64,000 bases of DNA, from assembly GCA_947179485.1 (NCBI GenBank), contig OX359250.1:13560539-13624538 (forward strand). Direction: 5' to 3'. This document shows, piece after piece, positions 1 through 13,700 of this stretch. Below the pieces are notes generated by a model, which saw only the letters and a program-made list of their open reading frames with translations, had not been told where the DNA came from and ran no database searches. This stretch comes from Allacma fusca (taxonomy: Eukaryota > Arthropoda > Collembola > Symphypleona > Sminthuridae). Position numbers and translations under genes: made by a program. Every line of letters starts with the position of its first letter. Position 1 is the first letter of the stretch.

Positions 1-3000
1 ATGAAATTCATATTTGATTTAGGGTTCGGAGAGTAAACTAATAATGTGCATAATTAAATGTTTTTACTGAGGCTGAATTTAATGTAATGTTGCAATGTTA
101 TAATAATAATTATTCAAACTGCCACATGCGGTTATTTATAATTGTCTTTATCTACATTGTCTTTATTCGGTTCATAAAGTATCTACACATTGCTGTGAGA
201 AGGTCACAACATAGAATTAAAGTTGTGTGTTAAAAATGTGCACATTACTGCGTTTTTGAAGATAATTGTATGAATCCCGTGCCAAATGTTTAAAGTGGCC
301 ACTCAATGAGAACTTTTAGCTTTTCCTATTCAAATTCAATAAACTAGGTTCTTTATTTGAGCGAACACACTTATTGTAAATCTTGCGCTTACATAAACAA
401 TATAATTACATAAATCTCTTGAAAAACAAGGAGGTATTCTAAATGAATACCAATAATAATAAAAGTGTGTGCTATCAGTTCTCTGGTAGAAGAAAGTTTG
501 ACGAGTTATTTTTGAGTGCTCCAGCTTCCTTCACCGTAGATTGTAGTGTATTCTTTCTCTTCAAATATTCAAGCAGTTCAAAAATATTTTTTTGGTTTCC
601 GAAAGCTGAGGACATCTTGTTCAAAGATGATCGGGGTAATGGTGCAAACATAAAAAGGCCTCCTGGTTTTATATATCTTGAAAAATGTTTTGACAGCCTT
701 CCCAGATATACTTCCTGAGAATAATAATAGTTCAATCTGTTAAAAATCAAGCGTCCATGGTTGATTTATTTCCACTTTCCAATTTTCCTTTATTTCCAAT
801 TAGTTTTACGTATAATATTCTCGACAATATGTACACAAGGGTGCCAAGAAATATTTCAACACCCCCAGTCTATTTCTGGAATCGTTCTTATGGTTACAAA
901 AATTAAATTCCCGTGTTTTAGGAAATCTTCTTCCAGATATTTTAACAATGGTTTTAGCCACCTTGCAAAAAACCAGGACAAAGGTCAAGGAAATGCAGCA
1001 AAGTCATAAGTAATTTATTGGGGGAAACAAAAATGTTTTCCAACAAGTACAACATGAGACCCCGTGCCGCTGAATTGTTTATAGGCACAGAAGGTAAAAT
1101 TGTGAAGCAATAACGTTCACCATGAAAATGGTAAACCAGTTTCATAAATCCAAATGTAAAAAAAAATATAGGAAAAATATTTATCAAAGCGCGTTTAGGC
1201 ATGAGGGGGAAGGGTCAATTCTAGACGAATCCTTGACGGAAAAAAAGTGGAAATGGTTGAACAATAAATTGATACTATTGATAGTAACGATTATCCTGCC
1301 AAAATATTTACTATGAATAGGAAATTTCAATCTAATTGAATAAAATCTGTAGGAAATACAATGCAGTATATTGCCTTAAAATGAGCTATTTACAATTTTC
1401 AAGTCCAAAGTTATGCAGCTTTTCGAATGGTTCTCGAAATTAGTTTATTTCGAAATTTTGAGCTCTAATCAACAGTAATTTGAATTTTTTAAATTTAAAA
1501 ACTTGCCGAAAAAAATTGCGAGTATTTACGGTAGATAAATGGTCAATTTTGAATACTCCTACAAAATTTTGACTACGATTTTGAAATTTTGCTTAGAATG
1601 ATTTTAATTTAGAGCAATTCAATAGCTTTTTAATGAGGTATGTATGACCGAGATACCTATACCACAATACATGTTTGCAGTTACCTCTTAAAGCTTATTA
1701 ATACTTTTTAATTTATTTATTTTCTTCACGAATCTTTGTAATTAATGCACTAATGAGCGGGTTATCAGTTAGTTATAAATGCAGCTTGCGTTAAAGCTTT
1801 AAATATTTTAAACCACCATGTGTTTGAAAATAGGGCTATGTATCATCACTCGAATGTTCTATATACAAGCATGTACAATCAAGAGAGATACATAATTTCC
1901 AATGAAAAACCTCAAAAAGAGGTGAAATACTTCTTACCTATTTTATATACATCCTAGAATTTTTTAAGTGCCTATCCTTTAATTCCCATTGTTCCTAAAA
2001 TTTAAGCTAGGCCATAATTCCTAGAAAGAAAGCAAAATTACTTCCTTGACTAGCCTATCCTATTTTCAGAGCTAAATTTGGTGGACCATATTTCCTTCTC
2101 TATTTTGTGGCCTATTTATAGGCAATATGGACATCTTTGATGTAAACCATTATATAATCATAAAACTTAGATGTATAACCTAATCTTAAAATCATACTGT
2201 TTACAAGGAGCAGAGAAACACCGTAGCAAATTATCTGTAATGTACCCTTATTATCCTCTAAAAACATCAGTGTACAATGAGTCTTGAATAATGAACAGTA
2301 GTTTATTGTTAGGCTCGTCAATCTGCATTTGTTTGTCGAGCCCTAAATTAATTAATCTTAAATCTAATTTTCTTACAAATTTCAAAAACAGAATTGTTTG
2401 CCTAAGTCAACCAATATTTTCAGAGGGGCCAAGGAATGAATCGAAATGTGTTTTTGTAAACAATTTTATTTTACTTCAAACTTGTTACTTCCAAAATAAA
2501 GTTTAAAATCTTCGTTTTGACAATTTTTTAAATTTTGGATCAATTTGTTTTTAAAAAGAAGGAACAACCAGCATATAGTAACCATTACAGCTAGGCGGAG
2601 GAGCGGAGATAATGCTTTTGCCCCATCAGTGTCAAGCTAGCCTTCTGTATGCATATAGCATTAGATTCATGCTGTAGACTATGTAACTCATAGTGCTAGA
2701 AGAAAACACATAGAACCGAAATGTCACAATATAATTTCCTCACATCCAGGAAAACAGAACGTCGAAACACGTGCACGCACCACAATATGCTTTTGATTGA
2801 TTTTTTGACAGCGGATAATAAAAATTTAGCACTACATAGTATATGTAAGCACGCAAAACTGTTTCTACCAAAGCAGTTAAACCCAACAAGGGTTGGAGGC
2901 ATGGTCTTCATTCTCCATTGTCAATTCAGTGTCCCAGGAAATGGAAAATTGCATGGACGAAAATAATCCTCCAGCCATGGAAGTAAGAATATATCTGGAT

Positions 3001-3189
3001 TTGAACATCCTTGTCCTAGTCTTACTTGCAAAGTTGCAATACAAATTAAATTACTAATAGCTATAGGCAAGCAAATGTTCATTTAATTATCATTAAAAAT
3101 TAAACTTAAATTAATTTTTCACATTTGAAAAGACTCCGGGTTTACTATCAGTATCTACTTAATATTACAAATGCTATTTATTGAGCTTG
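1..3189. other. Non-coding AT-rich DNA
   Basis: No convincing gene is visible. Open frames are short, have no recognisable domain and overlap on both strands as expected by chance. I saw no clear terminal repeats or RNA gene. Confidence 0.6.
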
Positions 3190-3400
3190 AATTACGGGCG
3201 TTATTCCCACACTGCCTCTCGGCACCATTGTTGGCCCGAGGTTGGGTCAACTAGAAATGATCTCTTATCTGTCTGAGGAATAGAACCCGCATAAAAAGTT
3301 TGGATTTGCCAACACGCGACCCACGTCTGCCGGGCCGCGTGGTAGGCTAATTGAATTTTTTTTCGTACCCTTCGAGTCATGTACACAGGGCTTAAAAATA
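3190..3400 (-). repeat. Possible tRNA-derived SINE relic
   Basis: This patch is clearly more GC-rich than its surroundings. Read on the minus strand it has a stretch resembling a pol III A box (TTAGCCTACCACGCGG, near 3341-3356) followed about 30-40 bases later by a degenerate B-box-like GTTGGCAAATCC. A second B-box-like GGGTTCTATTCC follows. This is the arrangement of a tRNA-headed SINE. No clean target duplication or A-tail was found, so the call is tentative. The 61-codon open frame across it is probably a by-product. Confidence 0.3.
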
Positions 3401-5734
3401 TAACGGAATCAACTGAATGCTTTCTCCCCGGATGCTACATAAACCCAGAGCGATAAAGTGTTGTTAAAAATTCAAAATTCACTGGTATTTATGGCGAAGA
3501 TAAATTTTTAAAAAGGGACTAAGTACCAATAAAAGCCCTTAAGCCCGACGTGACTTTCGCTCCTTATTGATACTCAGTACAGGGGCACTGATGCATAATA
3601 TTATGCTACACAGTAACACAACTCCAATGACACAAGTCACAAGTCACGTCACAAGTGCATTTCATTTTAAGGGAACTAATCTATCCCTCACAGCTATAGC
3701 AATGGCTATGACAAAGGCTGTACTCGTAAACAAAAATTAATAACTACATAGATACATTCAATGGACAATCAGTCAAAACGGACATGAGACTTGAAAGAGT
3801 CCTTTGTATAAATGCCTTTGTTTTTATCTCATTCATTTAGTTCCAGGATACTTTGTTGACTTGGGAGAATTCTTGGACGCTTAGCGGGCAAAATATGCAT
3901 ACTTACTTGGAGTAATTATTTTTACAAAAGGGCACTCGTACCAGAAGTTAGCACTACGTACATAAGTAGATATGCATTGCTCACTTTTTTTGTATTAAAG
4001 TGAGATTGAGTGAGGGAGTATAGTATTGAATAAATGCTCAGACTAACGATAGGAACGATAAGCATGGTGACATGAGATACAGGAACAGTAGCTTTAGTCG
4101 TTACAAATATGAAACCTTCCTTCTAATTCCCCATATATAAAGTTCAACCAACCAAGAACCTTTTGTGATTCCGTGTGCAAGCAAAATACATACTTCTCAC
4201 TGTATTCCGGCATCTTATGCACTGATGCACTCCCAGTTCCCCTCCCAACGTTTATATTAAGAAGTATTTACTTATACTTCTTTCCTGGTCTCTCCAGGAA
4301 GAGATAACCAAGTTTTGAGCTGAAAAGTTTCACACGACAACCCTATAGTGACTATAAGCTCGTCTGTCTGGAGAACGTTGATAAGGCCAAGGCGATGGAA
4401 TTGTAGACCTTCGCCTTTAGCATCTGTCAAAATGAGGCTCTAAATCATCCAATGCTTCCAAATCTGTACTAAACATAAACGAAAAATTGTTCAGCTCATA
4501 ACCAACCCTTGTTGACAAAACCAATGAAGGAGCTAGAATAACTTTGGGGGTGCGGGAAAAAATGCTATATCAATTGAGGTTAAAATAATAACAATAAAAT
4601 ACAGGATAAGCTCAATATGAGAGCACTCTTCAACGGGAGCAAAATTTTGACTCATACAATTTATTACCATCCTCTTGTAAGGGGAAAACTAAACTTTGGG
4701 GTGAAGGGAGACTAAATGTTATTGCTCATGTGAAGAAAATGCTCAAAATGAAATGCAGAAAAAAATGTGAAAAAAAGAGAAGGTATTTTAAAATAAGGGT
4801 GCAAACTAAATAAGCTTTAAAAAGTAAGTTTCATCGTAACTGAAAACATGAAATTCAAGTCAACAACATATATGTATACTTTATTCGGAGAGTTTATTAA
4901 AAACTCACTGTGAACACAAAAATTGTCAGCACACAAAAGTTATTTCCGGAATTGTACGCTTATAATTTATTACACACACATAAACTACGAAATAATAGAC
5001 CTTACCAAATGACGATACATTCTGAAGCTGTTTTTCTTAATTTTAGGATTCCACAACATTGAAATAATTCCCTTTTAACAATCAGCGGTTGCTCATCCAA
5101 ATTATTTTTGAAAAGTGGCTTCGTACACTTTATTGCTCATATTCTACGTCTGAACTGTGTTGGTACCACAATTAACTTGTAGTTAGAACTGTGAAGCCTT
5201 TTACGATAATCCCAGCTGTATTTCTCCTTCGGATATTTTTTTAATTACTCATTATGAGTCTGGCACTGGGCGCTTTCGCATTTTTTATATTCATTCCTCC
5301 CTCACTTTTATAATCCCAATTATTGTTGCACATAAATAAATATTTCATATTACAGCTAATAATAATAATCAATATTTTCCGTCACAACCGTAACCAATTC
5401 TGTAGGGTAGCAATTACGTCTGTGTTGCATTTATGGATACATACCTACATGCTACACAAGTATTTCCTCGAGATTAATTTGTGTCTCATTGTACCCCAAG
5501 TTATGAATCTAATTGATGTATTCGTTCGCTTCACATGTATGTAATTACATGTACTTACTATACACAGAGTAGAATTATTATACACGGGGGGGGGGATGCC
5601 ACAAGCCCTTACCTATAGATACTGATATTACAATATACTACACTGTAGCAATCGAGATGACTGAAAATAAGAAGATTGCCAAGTAGATCCTTGACTGGGT
5701 ACATTTTGACATTAAAATAGGAATAATTCAAAGT
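3401..5734. other. Non-coding AT-rich DNA
   Basis: Nothing gene-like was recognised. A run of nine G lies near 5587-5595. The part nearest 5734 is likely to include the 3' UTR of the bHLH gene. Confidence 0.55.
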
Positions 5735-6778
5735 TTAATCGGAATTAGTAGCATATGAAGTCCCACTCTCATCCCTTTCTCTCTTGACCTCCACTGGGAA
5801 CTCTGGGTTGTTATTAGGATGAACGGAGATACTATCACCGTTTGTACTTACTTTCCAATGTCTCTCCCGTCCATTCCGTCTGCAAGTACTGCTCAGAGAT
5901 GTTGAGGAGTTGGCATTCTCTCCAGCATCAACAATATGTTTCAGGGGGTGGGAGTCACACTCATCTCCGTAATAGATCCGGAAATTAAATGCATGTAACT
6001 GACTTGAGGTGATAGAGTGACGACTAATGCTTGAAGTTGATTTCTCTTGTACGTGACTGTCCTGCCATTCCAAAACCGAGGAGAGTAGGCGGATGTAACG
6101 AATGGCCAAGCGGAGGATCTCATTTTTTGACAGCTTCCTATCAGGAGGGTAGGTTGGGACAAGTCGCCGGAGTTCTGCGAAAGCTCCCGTAACATTTTGC
6201 TGTCGCCATCGCTCCCGAGTGTTTGTGAAGACTTTCCTCGGATGACGACCGATCCTCTCAATAGTGCAATTACTCTCGCACCCTTTCACCGAGGAGGAAG
6301 AACTACTGAATCTGTCCTCATGCAGAGACAGGTGCATGTAGGATGCCCCACGACCATCTTCCAGTGATTCTGAATGACCTTCCGAAGATTTTGAATGAAT
6401 CTGAAAATATGCCAATTTCTATATAAATACTGACTTGAATTATTTTTTTACACTCGGAACAGACCGTCGGAACCAATAATAATTCTAGAGAGGGGCTAAA
6501 TAGTCAAGGGTTTTTATTATCCAATCGAATGCCAGTGTACAAAATTTTATTCTTACGGAATTATTTCCTTTATTATGACCATCGGTAGGGAGCTTCAGTT
6601 CGGAGGATTTCCGATTCTCCTGGTCACTATTAGTCAAGTCAAAGTCTGCCTCGAAAGATATCTCAGAGTCTAGATCGTCAGATTCGTCCAAGTCAATATC
6701 TGAGGATAATTCGCTGTCACGTTCGGTTTTCAGTGCGAGAGAGGATTGGGAATAAGACATCCTTTTCGCTCCCATCAT
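5735..6778 (-). CDS. HLH3B: TAL1/SCL/HLH3B-type bHLH transcription factor
   Basis: Two coding exons: 6778-6557 (74 codons) and 6400-5735, joined in phase 0 across a GTAAGA...TTTTCAG intron, giving 295 residues. The bHLH domain lies at about residues 129-182. It starts with the basic run [16 protein letters not shown] and continues through [20 protein letters not shown] to [11 protein letters not shown]. The RERWRQQNV basic region, the [18 protein letters not shown] loop and the second helix are diagnostic of the TAL1/LYL1/HLH3B group rather than other class II bHLH proteins. The family binds E-boxes as heterodimers with Daughterless/E-proteins in the nucleus. The N-terminal exon is strongly acidic (Asp/Glu/Ser-rich, about residues 20-60), as expected of an activation region; the C-terminal third has no known domain. 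The start is the first ATG of a tandem pair (ATGATG). Upstream non-coding exons are possible but were not resolved. Confidence 0.88.
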
Positions 6779-9700
6779 ACTTTTTGGTTTTGGGTTGCTA
6801 ACAAAATTATTAGCAAAGTAACTTGATATTAAATATCTTTAGAGTTGGGACACGAAATTTAAAAAAAATTATATCTAGTGTGACTAACTTAATATGGAGA
6901 GAATAGTTTTGTTACTTCATGCCAATGAGTCCTTATTCTGACTGAGAGCTTATGCCCAGAGTTTGTGCTAAATATCAAGCCCTTTCTCTCCACCCGAGTT
7001 TTTCCTAGGTCCAGAAGCAAACCAATCCCAGTTCCGGAACATCTTATGAAACTCTCCACCCTTTTTCCCGTCCAGGCGGATCTTCCTCTCTCAAGTCCAA
7101 TGCGAGTTGGGATCCGTGCATTACTTTCCATCCTGTCATGCTATAGGTGAGCAAATTTCCTGTAGTTCCGGAGAGAAGATAAATTGAAGTATACTGCGCT
7201 ATGATACTGGAAGGATATGCACACATTTATGTATATATTTCTCTGTCAAATGAAATTTCAGCATTTTTCCTGCAGTTATTCGTTTTTTTTTCATGTAAAA
7301 CTAAATAAATGCTACTGTGCAGTAAGATGTGATTTTAGACAATGTTTTGGTGACATTCTCTTTCCAGCTCCAGATATGGTTTTGAACTGAGGAAATTTGA
7401 AAGGTTTTAAATGTGTGTAATGTTGCACTTTCTTTGGCTAGAGATTTCCTAGGCAAAATGGTACAGGATACGATAGAACTATGCATTTCGTGTCTTACTA
7501 ACAGAAAAGTAGATCTCAAATGACAAGGCACGTTACAGAATCTCTGGTATGTATGGTGGTGAGTAACACTGGTTTCTGAGAGGGTGACCATTGTACATAC
7601 TGTGTATGATTACAAATACATGAATAATACACGCACATGGCATGAACAATGGTTGAGGGTTCTACAGTGGGGCATAAAAATCTATGAATTTATTCATAAA
7701 AAAATAAATCCTCCAGGCACCAAAACGTGTGGAATAATTGTAGCAAAAATCGGCAGCTTCACGATTGAGCAACCACAAATAAGTAGTTGACGGATGCTGT
7801 GACGTTCGGCACACGACCGGCACATGAGGTGATAAGTAAAGTAATGCTCGGAGTAACCATCCGCTCAGGGGTAGATAAACCCAGACCACCGTCATTTATT
7901 CTTCATTGGCAAATGATTTTATTCATATGATCACTTGGAGTGTCATTTCCGAAGTGGTGTCAACTTCAACTTGTGGGACCTGTGACCGTAATGTATCCTG
8001 AATATCCAAATGTAGCCTATTTTTGTTAATGAATTCAAGTGGAAAATGTCAGTTTTGGGAGGGGTACGACAAGCTGATACTAAAAACTTGCTCCCTTTCC
8101 TTACATTTGATATTAGCAAAGAGTATCATATTCTCAATTTGTTACGCTGTTAAGAGGCATTATAAAGCCTGTTTGAAAACACATTAACCCATTTGAAGTG
8201 AAAAGGGACATCGGAAGGGAATTATGCAAAGTTCAGCTCGAAAATAAAATTCAGAGTCAACGATTTTGTGGTATGTTATTACTTTATTATTCATCAATAT
8301 TAGATATATATATACATATATATATATATATACATATCTACATGTACACCTAATTTTGAACGATTAACATTCAGCAATCTGCGCAGTAGTGGTATGGTTT
8401 TTAAGTTTTTATCGATACCTATACGGTTATAAAGATTTTTACGAGTTTGAAAATCTTAATCTTTAAATAGAATGCTTAGGGATTGACTTCAACTAAGGAA
8501 AACAACCACATCAGTACATACATACATACACACACTAATTTTAATACCACTGCACTGGCCGAATTGATAAAAATGTCGAAATCCCCATTTCAGGAACAAA
8601 TATGTGATGTAAACAGGGTCTACCGTTTATGCTACAAAGCATAATGTCTTACATTCAAAACAAATACACTAAAACAACTACAAAATACAGCTACATACAT
8701 ACATACTGGATGAGAGTTATTACTGACCAGAGTAAATCACATAAAAACTTATACGATAAATTTATTTAGGTAGTGTAGGACCAAATATTTCAGCTGATTT
8801 TTCTACCAGAACCATTCACACAACGAATGAGCTCACACATCCATCAGATCCAATGAAAATAAAAATTTAAGGAGACAGTCCCAAAGGATTGTAGCAGGTG
8901 GCAGAAGTATAAGCACTGTCTTACTCTGAGGATAATGAGATTTTTAGTTTCAAAAAATAAACGTACGCGTTTTTACAGATAATAGGTGAGTACGGAGACA
9001 TTTGATATTTCCTTCCGTTATGCTACACTGATTTTAAGCAGCGATTTAAAATTAATCCTTAATGTTTCAAACCGATCTATGTAACTACATTCTTGACAAC
9101 AACTTCAGTCACGTCACAATCATGCTTATACCTACAAACCTATTGAAGGGACAAGCTGAATTTCCCAATTCCCAATGTTTAAATAGTACACTACAATTTG
9201 CACTACGGAACAGCTATTTAGAGATCGATGGGAAACGGCCGGTAGTCCGATTTCATTCAACTTATTCTTTCATGTGTGTAAATCAAATATAACTGCGTTG
9301 TAGATTCTTTCGCAGACGCCAAATAATCCACAATTCCTCGTTAATTGTGAAGACGTATTTACATTGATCATTTACCTTAGCACTAATTACTATGTAGTAG
9401 CTTTCACTTTGTTTCAATGTGTCAGTATAATACTTACTTGATATTATGAGTTAGATCGTGTTGAGCAGCAACAACAACCATTAGATAATTAAGGAAACCG
9501 CTCGCATATTTATTTCTGCGTTCAAAAATTTCAACTGACACATAAAGAACCACAAATGAAAATCCGTTAGCCACTACAACGCGAAAAAAGCTGAACTAAA
9601 GTTGAAATTCAACCAATTTGTGCATAAATAGTAACTAGTTTTGTTTTCCGTAGAAGTGGTGCACTGAGGATGACCTGGTCCACACCCGTTCTTTGCACGT

Positions 9701-10514
9701 TTGGTTATTTATTGACTAATAACAACATATGTTTATTTATGCTTTAAACGTTTGACCCGTTGGGTTGGCTTCGAAACAACTGCAACAGCATCTGTATACA
9801 TTCCTTTCTAGAATGTAAGTCCAGTCAACCAGAGTCTTGGCACGAAACACTGTGCAACCGTTGCAAAGGAAGTTTCACCATCCCATAATTTATCTTAGAA
9901 ACTAAGTGTTCGACGTCACAATTTACTTTCACTCCTTTTCGTGCAGCAATGCACACTTGCGCTTCCATGGCATTCTCTGAAGATAATAGGTCTAACTGGG
10001 TGCATAACTGCAGGTAGGCAGGTACCACTTTTATATATAATTATAATATTCGATTTATTTAGCCGTGTATTGATCGGTTGTTCCTTCACGGCAAAGAAAC
10101 CCTAACCATGAATGCTTCATTTATTTGTAATGATGATACTTACCTCGAATAAAATTTGCTACTTTAGCACAAAACTACACCTATCGGCTGTGGTACCGAT
10201 ACTACCAATAACTTGATCAATAAAGGGGCATTCGGGAAGTAAATCCGCCATTGAGAACTCTAATTTCTGAGGCATTACGGCACAGCCACTGAATGCGGCT
10301 ATGATCCTTAACAATCGTTTTGCAACGTTCTCGTTCTAACGTTTTGCGAATAAAAATTAATCAAGACTATGTAAACAACGAGTGTGGACCTCAGTATACT
10401 ACCCACAACGAGAAGGGTACGTACGACCGAAAATATGACAGGGACGAAGAAATCGGACTAGCATTCCAGTACTGACTGGAGCAATCGCCGAATAATACTA
10501 CGAAATCATTCGTA
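6779..10514. other. Intergenic region, no gene recognised
   Basis: AT-rich. It contains an alternating TA/CA microsatellite around 8295-8345 and short ACAT repeats near 8515-8535 and 8690-8705. Small open frames (for example 9825-10028 minus) have no recognisable features. The part next to 6778 presumably holds the bHLH promoter. Confidence 0.55.
8295..8345. repeat. (TA)n/(CATA)n microsatellite
   Basis: About 50 bases of near-perfect TATATACATATA repeats, seen directly. No coding role. Confidence 0.8.
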
Positions 10515-13500
10515 TTAATTTTTCATCAAATGTCGGAGAAATTGTAAAGCATTTTCAGCAGCGTCATTTTTCGATTTTTGGCGGTTTTCTCCACTTCCAA
10601 AAAACACAAACATCGGATCCACTCCAATCGTTAAAAGTGTGTTGGCTTTAGACTCATCGACAGAACCCTGCAAATCCATCCACTCCACTTTCAAACTTTG
10701 TTCTTCCACAATCCCTCGAAGTAATCTCAGGGGTTCAACGCTTTTCAAAATGGTATGAATATTTTCGTTCTAAAACATTTTTAAAAGAAAATTAGTCCGA
10801 ATAAGAGACAGGAAAAGTTAAATCTATAATTTTGAAACAGAGTAAAAACGTTTTGTCACTGTAACTTACACGAATAACGTCCAGCTGCTTGCCACTTCGG
10901 CCTCTATATGCTTGGAAAACATCAGCTGCGTTTTTATACTGTTTTGATGCAAAACTAAGATTTGATAGTCTCTCCTCAATAGAAGCATCAACCTCATCAG
11001 CATTGTGTGGCTCGTTATTTTCTTGGTTCCGCATCATTACCATTATTCTTTGGAGCATTTTGTATGCAGCGACGCGTTTAGCCTGCTTTTTCGAACGTCC
11101 TCGTCCACGCTCAATCAATTTTGGTCCAAGTTTACATGTCACAGTGAAAACCCTTTCGTGAGGCTGTCCTTCCTCCCGTTCATCCTATATTCATGATCAT
11201 AATTTCCTCTGGTCATTCGACGATATGAAAACACAACAAAACCTTAGCATATTTTCATGAAATTTACCTCATATTCCGGGACAATTTTTTTTGCCCTTAA
11301 ACAAAACTCATTTAATTCCCCAACAGGATTTCCTGGTGCTTCAGGGTCGTATTCAGGTTGAATAACTTCTTCTTTTTTGGTGAATTTTACATCGAATTTA
11401 TCAATCAATCGAGCGTCCAACGTCAACAACAGTGACTTTGCAGCGTCTTGCTTAGCATCCTTTTTGGTTTTCCCAACTCCAGTCGCTGAAAATATAAAAA
11501 AACTTTGTAAATAGCTATTTTTTAACTGTATCCTATTTCTTGAAGCTCATTCATAATATCCATACTCAATTTCAAAACTCATTCAATGATATCCATCTCC
11601 AACTTCACAAATCATTTAATGTTAATTATTGAGCCTCCGACCTATCCCTCGTGAGAATAAGTATGTATTGTCAATATTGTAGCCAGCATGTATTGTATCA
11701 ATATGGAATTGTTGATGACATGCTGTAAGGAAGAGGTAGGATTCGGTGGACAAAGCGAAAGCAGGTTACAATTGACTAGTGTCTCATAAACCCAGACATT
11801 ATTAACCAACAACTGAATACCTGCGTTTCCATGATACTAATGTTTACTACAAAGTTTACAAGTTTAATGCATTAAAGTGCTAAAACAATGTAAGAATTTA
11901 TATTCATAAGAAACCAAATCCAATGATAATTTAACCCTTGCGAAGTTGATCGTTAAAAGCTGACAATCATTGTTTTAGGAACAGTTGTTGTGAGTTGTGT
12001 TGGGAGTAGTATGTGTCAGGCTTTCCATCTAACCTAACCCTTAAGTGAGCGCTTATACTTTCAAAATATATTATTATTACTACTATATTGTTGCGTTACG
12101 ATTAGCTCCGACTACTGCATCAGCGTATTGGAAATAACAATATTTATAGTTATGAGAAAAGTATATTTAGGAAATTATTTTTATTTAACTAATGCTTTGT
12201 AATGACTATTCTTTCCATGTTATTCTATGAGAGACGCTGCTAGTGTTCACTTAAATAACAAAGAGGACACTCTGGTTTTGATCATCAATCTGACCAGACG
12301 TATTCTCACTGCACTCTTTTTCACTGAGCCACCTTTCTGAGCTACGTTACCCTCTATTTTTAGAACTCATCAATATATTGTGATATTGATAAATATATTA
12401 TTAAATATAAATAAAGTATAAAACACAATAATAATCCTATGGATTGAAGTGACAGTGTAGGGATTCGTATATTTTAGAATACCAGAAAATGCTATAGCTG
12501 CATCCTACCATCACTCTTCTTTTATTTATTAATTAAGGAACGAGTTTTAGTAACATATCTGGATTGACATGACATACACATACGTACACATGAGGGACGA
12601 ATATCGTACCGTAGAATGAATTTTGAACTGATGGACAGATAAGGTTCAATGACCCCAGTTAAATTTGATCGGCAATTTAGCATTAGGTAATCCGACTAAA
12701 TACCTTTGACTTCCGTCCCTTGCCCTTCAGAGTCAACGCTCACTTGACACTCATACCTCCGATTGTGCACTGGACCATTTTCCGTGAATTCGAAACGGGG
12801 GGCCACTTTGGCTTTACTACACAATTCGTTCAGGACACTCACAGGAGTTGGACAATGTGACGGAGCATTCTCTCTCGCAGCATTCGCCTTCCTCTGACCA
12901 AAAGGGTTTACCAAGTTATTGGCAAACAGGGACAAATCTTGTGACATTGGTGCTGATGAAATTTCCCCCTGGGACATAATAAGAGCGATATTTTTGTTCG
13001 GTTGCATTCCAATAACCTGACAACAAACACACACAATACGTAAATTACTCCAGAATTATAACACACCTATCCCATTTAATTATTACACTTCAACCATTAC
13101 CAATCCCAATCACCCACACAAGCAAAATAGTCATTACTTCTCCAAACAACACTTTAAATCACCACCGCAGCTTATTCCAGGCACAATGTCCCAACACTCC
13201 CGATACTCCGAACTAAACCACAGAGTACTCAACACAAACTATCTACAATTCCATAACAATCCTTCATAGCCAAATCCAAAAACAATTCAAAAACTAATAA
13301 AAAACTAACTAAACCCCACAACACTGTCTCCACCAATAATTATAGAGAAATTCCCCCCGTTCAGGTCACACACTTGAGCTCTCCAGTACAACGATACAAA
13401 ACATCGTTGATCAAAAATCCTACCCACCCTACCGACCCAATTTTTAAAAGTCCCTGAGCTATTACTAATTGACTGTCAAACTTCTCAATATTATCCTAAG

Positions 13501-13700
13501 AATTTCTACGGACCAATAGCTGATCCCTCCAATTCCTGTATTTTATAAAAAAATATTAATGCAAAAAAAACCCACACAAATGAATGTTACTTTGAGGCAG
13601 TAGGGAATTCAGAAATGAGAAAGCATCTTACGTCATGACTTTGCATGCTTTTGTAATGAGAGCCCGACTGAGGCCTGATGTACTCATTGGAAGATGTCAT
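10515..13700 (-). CDS. Three-dsRBD Dicer-partner protein (PRKRA/TARBP2/Loquacious-like)
   Basis: Five coding exons: 13700-13632, 13016-12704, 11485-11268, 11184-10870 and 10769-10515. All joins keep phase, giving 389 residues (family usually about 310-470). dsRBD1 spans about residues 80-148 (starts PVSVLNEL, ends TGVGKTKKDAKQDAAKSLL), split by a phase-1 intron. dsRBD2 spans about 180-248 (NPVGELNEF ... FTVTCKLG ... GRGRSKKQAKRVAA). dsRBD3 spans about 317-387 and ends FGSGENRQKSKNDAAENALQ. Domains 1 and 2 keep the KKxAK helix that contacts dsRNA. Domain 3 lacks it, as in the type-B domains that bind Dicer in TARBP2, PRKRA and Loqs. By family, the likely role is loading of small RNAs with Dicer in the cytoplasm. 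Which paralogue it is (Loqs, R2D2-like or a PRKRA-type) cannot be settled here; the third domain argues against R2D2. The start was chosen because exon 1 ends at a consensus GTAAGA donor in frame with exon 2. Confidence 0.85.
11486..12703 (-). other. Long intron of the dsRBD gene
   Basis: A 1.2-kb AT-rich intron, much longer than the other introns in the window (about 80-200 bp). I see no embedded gene or clear transposon in it. The 615-base intron 13017-13631 of the same gene is also without recognisable content. Confidence 0.6.
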
